From assembly GCA_902785695.1 (NCBI GenBank), contig CACZZQ010000005.1, positions 14,857 through 78,856 on the forward strand: 64,000 nt of DNA, written 5' to 3'. Shown in pieces: positions 40,802 through 50,500 of the stretch. Position 1 is the first letter of the stretch, and every line of letters begins with the position of its first letter. Made by a program: the position numbers and the translations under genes. The DNA comes from an uncultured Prevotellaceae bacterium (GTDB taxonomy: Bacteria; Bacteroidota; Bacteroidia; Bacteroidales; Bacteroidaceae). The notes beneath the pieces are model-generated. The model was not told where the DNA came from and did no database searches. It saw only the letters and a list, made by a program, of their open reading frames with translations.

Positions 40802-41554
40802 TCAGTTTCTGGGGAGTGGGGGATACTTGCGAGTCCAACCGTCCCAACGCAGGCGCATCACTCCAAAGAATGCCTCTCCGAAGATGCCACCCGACATCTT
40901 GCTGACGCCTTCCTTGCGATTGACGAAAATCACAGGCACTTCCTTGATCTTGAACCCTATGCGCCAGGCAGTGAACTTCATCTCGATCTGGAAGCCGTAG
41001 CCCTTGAAGCGTATCTTGTCCAGTTCAATGGTTTCAAGCACACGACGCTTATAGCACTTGAATCCAGCTGTGGTGTCGTGAATGGGGAAGCCCGTGACGA
41101 ACTTCACATATTGAGATGCAAAATAGCTCATCAGTACACGTCCCATAGGCCAGTTTACTACGTTGACTCCACTGATATAGCGAGAGCCGATGGCTACGTC
41201 ATAGTTTTCATCGTGACATGCGGCATAAAGACGAGGCAAATCGTTGGGATCGTGGCTGAAGTCGGCATCCATTTCAAACACATATTCGTAGTCGTGCTCC
41301 AAAGCCCACTTGAAACCAGCAATATAGGCAGTGCCTAATCCAAGTTTACCTTTACGCTCTACAATAAAGAGACGGTCGCTATACTCGTCAGCCATCAGGC
41401 CTTTTACGATATTGGCAGTCCCGTCAGGAGATCCGTCGTCAATAATTAAAATATGAAAACACTTTTCCAAGCCAAATACGGCACGGATAATCTTCTCGAT
41501 ATTTTCCTTCTCGTTATAAGTAGGAATAATGACGATACAGTCGCTTGAGTTCAT
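40802..41554 (-). CDS. Polyprenol-phosphate mannosyltransferase-like GT2
   Basis: A 250-aa glycosyltransferase of the DPM1 type: IIPTYNEKENI at the start, LIIDDGSPDGT, EMDADFSHDP (metal DxD) and a C-terminal RKEGVSKMSGG. It would transfer a sugar from an NDP-sugar to polyprenyl phosphate. No membrane anchor is visible (the DPM1 form). Promoter box TATCTTTG at 41577-41584. No terminator with plsC is seen because the genes meet. Confidence 0.9.
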   Translation of the reverse strand: MNSSDCIVIIPTYNEKENIEKIIRAVFGLEKCFHILIIDDGSPDGTANIVKGLMADEYSDRLFIVERKGKLGLGTAYIAGFKWALEHDYEYVFEMDADFSHDPNDLPRLYAACHDENYDVAIGSRYISGVNVVNWPMGRVLMSYFASQYVKFVTGFPIHDTTAGFKCYKRRVLETIELDKIRFKGYGFQIEMKFTAWRIGFKIKEVPVIFVNRKEGVSKMSGGIFGEAFFGVMRLRWDGWTRKYPPLPRN

Positions 41555-41576
41555 TGTTATGATTGTTTTTATAATG

Positions 41577-41584
41577 CAAAGATA
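41577..41584 (-). promoter_or_regulatory. -7 box of the GT2 gene
   Basis: TATCTTTG on the minus strand, about 22 nt before the ATG at 41554. Confidence 0.5.
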
Positions 41585-41653
41585 AGGAAAAAAAAGAGAC
41601 TACGATATAAAAGTCTGTGTATTTTTTGTTTTTTTACAATAATTGATGGGTAT

Positions 41654-42499
41654 TTACCAGTCATATATTTCATTTCCATTCTCAAAATGGAAGAAATCAA
41701 CGATTCTGGAAAAGCTTTTGTCAGTAAACTGCTGATCTTTTCCTTCCAAGAAACAAAGAGGCACCTCGCCTATGAACGATGCCCATCGGGAATAACTGCT
41801 TACTGGTCCCATCAGTCTGTCGCAGAGCGACAATGTATAGAGGTCGAGAATGGCTCCCGACGGTTCTTTTCCAAATCGCTGGCAAGTGCATCCTTTGAAG
41901 ATGTCGAGTGAAAAGTCTTCGTTGCTGCTAATGAAAAAAGACACCTTACGGTCTTTGTAGAGTTCTTGGACGCGAATCATGAACTGGTGATAGTCTTCCA
42001 GCTCATAGAAGAATCGACCGTCATTCCAAGTTGCATAGTCGCCTCGTCGGATATGCACCCCCACTACGATGTCTGACGTTTTCTTCAAATCTGCAATGAT
42101 GCGTTCCGCTTTCTGCATAATCTCGTCCTTGGGTCGGAAGATGCGTTTTAGCTGGGGTAATGCCTGTTTCAGATAGCGGGTGTCTGTACGTGTCTGCCAA
42201 CCTTTTGTACAGCCGAGGAACTTGAATATGCCGTCCCACGTCTTGTTATGGGTCACTTTCCACGTGAGCCCCTTGTAGTTGTTCCAACCGTTACCACGTT
42301 CCAGATACCATTTATGCCATAAAGGGAAATATATAAAAGGACAGTGAAGCAGGTTGGGGAAGTCCTCAATCGTCCAGTCATAGAACAGAATGACCATCCT
42401 TTTTCGCTCAACGACACACTGTGCCACGCTGGCTACATAAGTCCATAGGCGGTTGCACGTTTGTCCGGGAGCATCACAAATTATTCTCATAGCACTCAT
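41654..42499 (-). CDS. Fucosyltransferase-like glycosyltransferase
   Basis: A 281-aa protein with the VGVHIRRGDYATW motif (about 147-160) found in GT11/GT23-type fucosyltransferases, where the basic residues bind GDP-fucose. The N-terminal ICDAPGQTCNRLWTYVASVA resembles the GGLGNQLFQ-like start of alpha-1,2 enzymes. Acceptor is unknown. Transcribed from its own promoter (42510-42539), divergent from the acyltransferase. Confidence 0.75.
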   Translation of the reverse strand: MSAMRIICDAPGQTCNRLWTYVASVAQCVVERKRMVILFYDWTIEDFPNLLHCPFIYFPLWHKWYLERGNGWNNYKGLTWKVTHNKTWDGIFKFLGCTKGWQTRTDTRYLKQALPQLKRIFRPKDEIMQKAERIIADLKKTSDIVVGVHIRRGDYATWNDGRFFYELEDYHQFMIRVQELYKDRKVSFFISSNEDFSLDIFKGCTCQRFGKEPSGAILDLYTLSLCDRLMGPVSSYSRWASFIGEVPLCFLEGKDQQFTDKSFSRIVDFFHFENGNEIYDW

Positions 42500-42509
42500 T
42501 ATTACATTG

Positions 42510-42539
42510 CAAAGTTACATTTTTTCCCTAATATGGCAA
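42510..42539 (-). promoter_or_regulatory. Promoter of the fucosyltransferase-like gene
   Basis: Minus strand: TTG (42537-42539), 19-nt spacer, TAACTTTG (42510-42517), then ATG after 10 nt. Confidence 0.7.
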
Positions 42540-42556
42540 AATGAATCATTGGAAAT

Positions 42557-42587
42557 TTGGGTATCTGGGAAAAGATTGCTACTTTTG
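42557..42587 (+). promoter_or_regulatory. Promoter of the acyltransferase-3 gene
   Basis: TTG (42557-42559), 20-nt spacer, TACTTTTG (42580-42587), leader of about 17 nt before the ATG at 42607. Confidence 0.7.
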
Positions 42588-42606
42588 CAGGAAATAATTT
42601 GTCAGG

Positions 42607-43587
42607 ATGGATACTCAGAAACCTCAAATGGGAAGAATGGTTTGGCTCGACTGGATGAAGGTGTGGGCTGCTTTGGCTGTAGTGTGGGGGCATTTCTTCT
42701 CCCAAGGCGATGTCGTTGTCTTCGTGTTCAACCTTCAGGTGTTTTGTGTCATATCGGGTTTCCTCTATAAGAAGTCACCTTCGTGGAAACAATGTTTGCA
42801 GAAAAACTTCTGGCAATTGTTGGTACCCACTGTCATTATGAGCTTCTTGATGCATTTTGAAGCCTATTTGCGAGCTTTGCTTGCCGGCGAAACGTATGAT
42901 ATCTCGTGGCCGTGGTTTCTGGAATGGCTGTTGTTGGGTCATCGATGGTGTATGGGGCCGTGCTGGTATTTCTATTCACTCATTGTGATGCGTATTATCA
43001 TGCAGCTCCTGCCAGAGAAGAAATGGTGTTACGGCTTGCAGTTCTTAGTTGTTTCCGTTGGTGCTATATACATTAATCATATAGGATTGGACATGAGCAA
43101 TGCCAATGTCAATGTGCTGGTGTGTATGCCATTCTTCCTCATTGGCGTATTCCTGAAACCCATGAAATCCATTCTCAACACCTTCCACAATACTCTGGCT
43201 GAGGTGCTGTTGCTGGCAGCAGGTGTAGCCGGAATATTTTTCTGCGCCCATGAGAACGGTTATGTGTGGATGTATCTGGGTGGCATCGGACACAGCTATG
43301 TGCTCTATATCCTTGGTGGCTTATCGGGTGCCGTCACGCTCTACGTGCTGTCTTTGTGGGTAAGTAAATTACCGTTTCGCAGTATCGTGTCAACGATAGG
43401 CAACGGCACCATGCTGATCATAGGCCTTCACATCATTATTGTGCGTAGGCTGACAGAATTGCCCGATCGTCTTTGGCTGGAGGATCTCGTTGCCTCCCTG
43501 CTCATCATGCTGCTCTTTATTCCAATCATCCAGTTTGCCGAGCGCTTCTTCCCCGTACTTGTAGGGCGATATATGCCTAAACGGTAA
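42607..43587 (+). CDS. Acyltransferase-3 family membrane protein
   Basis: A 326-aa protein with about ten hydrophobic segments and the family start RMVWLDWMKVWAALAVVWGH (catalytic His in VVWGHF). These enzymes O-acylate (usually acetylate) polysaccharides or lipids. The divergent partner is a fucosyltransferase-like enzyme, so surface-glycan decoration is plausible. It is directly followed by repeat array c, 14 nt after its stop. Confidence 0.88.
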   Translation: MDTQKPQMGRMVWLDWMKVWAALAVVWGHFFSQGDVVVFVFNLQVFCVISGFLYKKSPSWKQCLQKNFWQLLVPTVIMSFLMHFEAYLRALLAGETYDISWPWFLEWLLLGHRWCMGPCWYFYSLIVMRIIMQLLPEKKWCYGLQFLVVSVGAIYINHIGLDMSNANVNVLVCMPFFLIGVFLKPMKSILNTFHNTLAEVLLLAAGVAGIFFCAHENGYVWMYLGGIGHSYVLYILGGLSGAVTLYVLSLWVSKLPFRSIVSTIGNGTMLIIGLHIIIVRRLTELPDRLWLEDLVASLLIMLLFIPIIQFAERFFPVLVGRYMPKR

Positions 43588-43600
43588 AAGGGAGTTTGCT

Positions 43601-43732
43601 AAGTGGCATACTTTCGCATCAAAAGTGACATACTTTTGCATCAAAAGTGACACACTTTTGCATTAAAAGTGGCATACTTTTGCATCAAAAGTGACACACT
43701 TTTGCATCAAAAGTGGCATACTTTCGAGTGCT
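43601..43732. repeat. Palindromic repeat array c (6 units)
   Basis: Six exact 22-bp units (43601, 43623, 43645, 43667, 43689, 43711). Consensus AAGTGRCAYACTTTTGCATCAA. The inner junctions show CAAAAGT-N5-ACTTTTG palindromes. The last unit decays at its 3' end. It lies between two co-oriented genes. Confidence 0.9.
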
Positions 43733-43798
43733 GAATAAAGTAACTGGGAAGATCGTAAATTTTCCAACTATTTTTAAGGCCATTTACGAAAATAGTTG

Positions 43799-43806
43799 TA
43801 TCTTTG
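43799..43806 (+). promoter_or_regulatory. -7 box of the GH28 gene
   Basis: TATCTTTG; the chosen ATG is 34 nt downstream (43840). It rules out the TTG at 43804 as a start. Confidence 0.5.
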
Positions 43807-43839
43807 CATCACAAAACTAATCATACAACAAATAAAAGA

Positions 43840-45195
43840 ATGACACAGAGATTGTTAGTGGGCATTGTTGCACTGATGATGTGCACGATGGCTATGGGTA
43901 AGAAAAAGGAAGTGAAGCTGGATATGTGGCCTGACGGTACACAGATCTCAGCGTGGTTCAGCGACACATCAAGAGTTGATGTGGAAAAGCTGGGCAAGCG
44001 CTATGTCGTTACCGACTATGGTGTGAAGAACTACTCCGAGCAGGTGCAGACAGAAAAGATACAGGCGGTGATAGACCGCTGTGCCGCTGAGGGTGGGGGT
44101 GTTGTGGTGATACCCCGCGGTTTTGTGGTGAGTGGGTCGCTGTTCTTCAAACCTGGAACTCACCTGCTGATAGAAGAGAATGGCGAGCTTCGCGGCAGTG
44201 ACCGAATACGCGACTTCAAACTGGTGAAGACTCGCATGGAGGGTCAGACGCTTGACTATTTTGCCGCGCTGGTGAATGCCGACGGGTGCGATGGGTTTAC
44301 CATTACGGGACCTGGTACCATCAACGGCAACGGACAACCCTATTGGGAGGAGTTCTGGATTCGCCGTAAGTTCAACAAGAACTGTACAAACCTGGAGGCC
44401 CTGCGTCCGCGAAATGTGTATATCTCTCATTCAAAAAACATCACCGTGCAGGATGTGCGAATCATCAACTCGCCATTCTGGACAAACCACCTTTACAAAT
44501 GCGAGAACGTACGCTATTTAGGGTGCTATATCTTTGCCCCCACCGACAATGTGACACCTGTAGACCCTAAGCGTGGTGCACCGTCGAGCGATGCCATCGA
44601 CCTGGATGTCTGCAAGAACGTGCTGATCAGCGGATGCTATATGAGCGTCTGCGACGATGCAGTGGTACTGAAGGGCGGAAAGGGTACTTGGGCCGACAAG
44701 GATGAAGACAACGGGCCGTGCGAGAATATCATGGTGAGCGACTGCACATACGGAAAAGTGCACGGCTGCATGACACTGGGTTCTGAGAGCCTGCACGACA
44801 AGAACGTGATATTGCGTCGCTGTAAGGTGCACGAAGCCAACCGCGTAATATGGTTGAAGATGCGCCCGGATACGCCCCAACACTATGAATACGTCACCGT
44901 GGAAGATATGAGCGGCGACTGTACTTCGTTCCTCGTAGTACGTCCCTGGACGCAGTTCTTCAAGCCTGAGCAGCGTGAGGATATGCCGTTGTCGCAGTGC
45001 AACAATATCACCATACGCAATATCCAGATGGACTGCAGCAACTTCTTTGACGTAGGTACGTCAGACAAATACCGTCTCACGGATTTCACCTTCGAAAATA
45101 TACTGGTAACAGATAAGAAGGAAGCCTTCAATCCTTCATTGATAGAAAACTGCTTAGTAAGAAATGTAGTGATAAACAACGTGAAAAAGGATTAG
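43840..45195 (+). CDS. Glycoside hydrolase family 28 (polygalacturonase-like)
   Basis: A 451-aa secreted pectin hydrolase. Signal peptide (RLLVGIVALMMCTMAMG, cleavage near residue 20). Right-handed beta-helix with family motifs SSDAIDLD, SVCDDAVVLKGGKG (catalytic Asp pair) and NRVIWLKMR (RIK-like). GH28 enzymes cut galacturonan or rhamnogalacturonan backbones in plant cell walls. It is monocistronic, with a terminator at 45219-45260. Confidence 0.9.
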   Translation: MTQRLLVGIVALMMCTMAMGKKKEVKLDMWPDGTQISAWFSDTSRVDVEKLGKRYVVTDYGVKNYSEQVQTEKIQAVIDRCAAEGGGVVVIPRGFVVSGSLFFKPGTHLLIEENGELRGSDRIRDFKLVKTRMEGQTLDYFAALVNADGCDGFTITGPGTINGNGQPYWEEFWIRRKFNKNCTNLEALRPRNVYISHSKNITVQDVRIINSPFWTNHLYKCENVRYLGCYIFAPTDNVTPVDPKRGAPSSDAIDLDVCKNVLISGCYMSVCDDAVVLKGGKGTWADKDEDNGPCENIMVSDCTYGKVHGCMTLGSESLHDKNVILRRCKVHEANRVIWLKMRPDTPQHYEYVTVEDMSGDCTSFLVVRPWTQFFKPEQREDMPLSQCNNITIRNIQMDCSNFFDVGTSDKYRLTDFTFENILVTDKKEAFNPSLIENCLVRNVVINNVKKD

Positions 45196-45218
45196 ACCAT
45201 AATTATTTGTACTTTTTT

Positions 45219-45260
45219 AGCGTGCCAAATTGTCAGAAGAGTCAGTTTGGCACGCTTTTC
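45219..45260 (+). terminator. Terminator after the GH28 gene
   Basis: AGCGTGCCAAA (45219-45229) and TTTGGCACGCT (45246-45256) form an 11-bp perfect stem with a 16-nt loop, followed by TTT. Confidence 0.85.
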
Positions 45261-45309
45261 GCTTAACCGATGGCAGAATATTAATTTATAACTTATAAAA
45301 CATAGAATT

Positions 45310-45582
45310 ATGAACATTAAACCATTGGCTGACCGCGTGCTCGTAGTTCCTGCACCGGCAGAAGAGAAAATTGGAGGAATCATTATTCCTGATACAGCAA
45401 AAGAAAAGCCCCTGCGTGGCATCATCAAGGCAGTAGGCAAAGGCACCAAGGACGAAGAGATGATCCTGAAAGAGGGCGATGATGTGCTCTATGGCAAATA
45501 TGCCGGCACAGAAATCGAGCTCGAGGGTGAAAAGTTCCTGATGATGCGCCAGAGCGATGTGCTCGCAATCATTGAGAAATAA
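45310..45582 (+). CDS. groES: Co-chaperonin GroES
   Basis: A 90-aa ring subunit that caps GroEL. Starts [20 protein letters not shown] with the mobile loop [13 protein letters not shown], ends SDVLAIIEK. It is 36 nt upstream of groEL; the gap contains repeated TTAAGCATTA motifs. No CIRCE (HrcA) element is visible upstream, and no TAnnTTTG box either, so heat-shock control is not evident from the sequence. Confidence 0.97.
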   Translation: MNIKPLADRVLVVPAPAEEKIGGIIIPDTAKEKPLRGIIKAVGKGTKDEEMILKEGDDVLYGKYAGTEIELEGEKFLMMRQSDVLAIIEK

Positions 45583-45600
45583 TTAAGCATTAAGAATTAA

Positions 45601-47250
<1,650 letters not shown>

Positions 47251-47274
47251 GTCAATAATTGACAAGTCTATATA

Positions 47275-47319
47275 TCAAAAGGAAATGAGATTATATAATT
47301 TATGTCTCATTTCCTTTGA
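47275..47319 (+). terminator. Terminator-like stem after groEL
   Basis: TCAAAAGGAAATGAGA (47275-47290) pairs with TCTCATTTCCTTTGA (47305-47319), one bulged A, 14-nt loop. It has no strong T-run but is well placed to end or protect the groESL mRNA. Confidence 0.7.
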
Positions 47320-47356
47320 TTTATGTCAAGAAACCATGTTTTTTGCTAAAAAGCAT

Positions 47357-47387
47357 TTGGTAAAATGATAAAACTTGTTTAACTTTG
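47357..47387 (+). promoter_or_regulatory. Orphan promoter downstream of groEL
   Basis: TTG (47357-47359), 20-nt spacer, TAACTTTG (47380-47387), facing right but with no coding region after it on that strand; see the candidate ncRNA. Confidence 0.65.
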
Positions 47388-47390
47388 CAA

Positions 47391-47484
47391 ACTGAAAAAG
47401 ATATTTTTTGATTTGTTTTAGTAGATTAGTTTTTAAGTAGTTTGTTTTTAAAGCCGGCTGTCGTGAGACAGTCGGCTTTTTCAT
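47391..47484 (+). ncRNA. Candidate small RNA between groEL and the CotH gene
   Basis: A consensus promoter at 47357-47387 is followed, about 60 nt later, by a strong terminator (AAGCCGGCTGTC / GACAGTCGGCTT with GTGA loop, 47450-47480, then TTTTTC). The 94 nt between have no open frame; the stretch before the terminator is U/A-rich. Promoter plus terminator without a gene is the signature of a small RNA, but transcription is not shown. It ends close to the 3' end of the minus-strand CotH gene and could also be an antisense transcript for it. Confidence 0.5.
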
Positions 47485-47511
47485 AATGACTTTCGATGTT
47501 GAATCTCGTCT

Positions 47512-50500
47512 TTATTGATGGAACTTGCAACTAACCGTTGTGCCGTCGGCATTTGTAGCACGGGCGATATAGAAGCCATGAGGCAAGTGAGACACATTGA
47601 TATTTGCCTTGCCTGAACGGGATTCAAGGCTCATGCTTTCGACAGCCTGTCCGTTGGCCATATAGATCATAACGTCAATATGTCTGTCATCCTCACTTTT
47701 CACTATCAGCTGCTGTGACGCATAACAGATACGCAAGCCGTTGGCAGCAGTGATATTGGCCACATTGGTGGTCTGTTCTTCGTCTTGATCGACAGCCGTC
47801 ATGTAAGATGTCTTCATATTACTCTTACCAATGGTAGCCGTATTCATTACATAGACATCTGAAGTACCGTCTGGATAGCGGCCTACAGTGGTGCGAGCAT
47901 CATGGGCATTATAGGTAATGACATCCTGCCAACTGCGATCGGCAGCTGTCAGAGCCAGTTTGCCACCATCACCGTCAATCTTGAAGGAAGCATGTAAGCC
48001 GTTGTCGGTAGTCTCTCGCTTGTCACACCAGATAATCAGATAACCATGGGCAGGAATAATCGTGTTGGCAAGTGTCTCGCCCTTGGTAATCTGGTATTTC
48101 GTAGGCTTGTCAAGGTTATCGGTGAGATACATACCTTCTACGTCAACAGGCTGATCGGTGGTATTGAAGAGTTCCATCCAGTCGCCCTTCTTTCCATACT
48201 CATCGATATAGCTGTCATTTGATCCGCTCACCTCATTAATACGTACGGGCGTAATACCCTGAGTCGCCATTTCACTGCTGGTCAGGGCCTTGAACGTGGC
48301 AGTCAGACTGATATCGCTTGATGGCATATCGATTATCGGTTTAGAAGAGTACAACAGTCCGTTATCACGTTGCCATCTGTAGAACTTATAGCCAGCAGGT
48401 GCCACTGCACTGATGGTGGCTGGCGCGAAGAGCTGGCCGTTAAAAGCACCTGTGGGTACTTCGATGTCGTTGATATAGAGTTTGGCCCCCTGAGTATCGC
48501 TTTTGAGTGTTACTTTCCGGGCTGTTGATGACGATAGTCCGAAGGTACTGTAGTTCTTTAATGCACTGATGGCTGTGCTTAAACGGTTGCGGAAATTTGT
48601 TTTGATTTCATTGGCCTTCCAACTTGACGATTCGTTATTTAAATTCATTGCAGGCTCTACGCGAGCTAACAGTTCATCAATAATGCTCTCACAGCGCGAT
48701 GTCTCGAAAACGCTGCCGCCCATAATGCAGTAGGTGTCGATGAAACGGCGACGGAAATCCTGATTCTGCAGCATATTCTTAAAGAGGGTAACCAAACGGA
48801 TGTTGTCTCTGATACGCCCTAATTCCCTCGGATATAACTCATTAAACAGGTAGTTCTCCTTGCCAAAGAATTCACCAAACGGATTGGATGTGCTAAATGC
48901 AAAGTCAAGGTCGAAGATGACGAAGCGGAAGCGGCCTCCATCGCGATGGCGGAAAGATTTGACATTATTCTGAGGATAGTCGGTACCGCCAAGATACAAT
49001 TGCGCTGCCTGATAGTTGATAAACTCGTCAATATCGAGTACACGACAAATTTCCTCATAGGTCTGGGAATTGGCAGCATCAGGTGACAAAACGTCAACCA
49101 GTTCGAGGAACGCATCAGGTGTACCGCATTTCTGAACATAGCCTGAGTCGGGAGTCATCTCCCACAGGTCAATCTCATCGTCATCCCATCCGTAGTTGGC
49201 ATAGACAAAATGCTTGTTGTTTGGCTCACGCATATTGAGCACACCAATGTATTTGCCGTTGATGAACTCATGCACGGGCTGGTAGCTCTGATAGTCAAGA
49301 TTGATACCCGCCCTTTCAAGGATTACCTGAATAGCTGGGTCTTTAAAACGAGCTTGGTTGTCGTTACCACCATTACGGATCTGTAGGGTGCGGTTGCGGA
49401 TATAAGGTTTCTGTTCGAAGAAGGGGTAGGGCAGGTTCTTGTTGCCGCCCATCTCTTTGTCACCTTTCAGTTTGAATGAGTGGGGTGTCCATGCACGGCT
49501 CCATCCACCACACATCTCCAGGTTTACATCCTGATTGAGCACCATCTCGCCATTAGCATCAATAAACGAGAAGTTTACGGGACGCTCCCAGTTCATATTC
49601 CAGTTGCAGTTTTCGCTTTGTCCGTTACCTGGTCGTCCGTTAGGACCTTTCTCGAACACGCCAATTTCTTTGCTATATATGAAATCTGGGTTGCTGACAA
49701 CTGAGACAACAGGTAAGTAATAGTCGCGGTCGCGAAGGATATATGACCGTGTGGTGACACGTGAAGGCAACATATCGTCGGCATAGAGACGGAAACGATA
49801 GTTGGTAGTCTTGCTGATAACGAACTGTCCTGTGGAGCTTGTCTGTCCATTTTGCAATGTGGGCAGCGTGCCGTCAGTGGTGTAGCGTAATATACATCCT
49901 CCTGGAATATTGACATTGACAGTCAAGCTACCGTTAAACATCTGTGAAGGCAGGTCTACAACAGGGGCAGCCAATTGCTGTGTTAGCTGAATGATGCCGT
50001 TGTTGGATGCTTCTGGTGTTGGTGTGCTCGTGAATCCCCAATCACCTGTTCCATCGTTAGCGCGTGCATAGCTGATACGTTCCAGTGAAGCAGGGTATTC
50101 TTTAGATGCAATCTCTTTGCCGTCTTCATCACTGATGGCGATTTTGCCACCATCAGTATCAAGTTTGAAAGGTATGTTGATGGAACTGATATCATTAGAA
50201 TCGAACCACAGCAGACGATAGCCTTGGGCTGGGATGACACCCATTGCTTGTGGCATAGTCCAAGGGCCATATCCATTCACCGTGTCACTGATTTTCAGAC
50301 CACTCAGTTCTACGGGGCGGTTGGTGGGATTATAGAGTTCTATCCATCCGTCGAAATTAAATGCCGGACTGATATACTCATCCACGTTAGATGCCATGAT
50401 CTCATTGATAAAAAGGGAACTGGCAGTAGCAGGATTCCTTGTCACGGTAATGGTCATCGAACCTTTGGTGCCAGAACCGTCGATTGCTGTCGCTGTGATG

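Noticed and set aside
43601..43732. CRISPR array
   Set aside because: Units are 21-22 bp in direct tandem with no unique spacers and no cas genes nearby; the same units occur at four unrelated sites.
45183..45309. CIRCE/HrcA operator upstream of groES
   Set aside because: The only strong inverted repeat (45219-45256) is the GH28 terminator; no TTAGCACTC-N9-GAGTGCTAA-like sequence is present.
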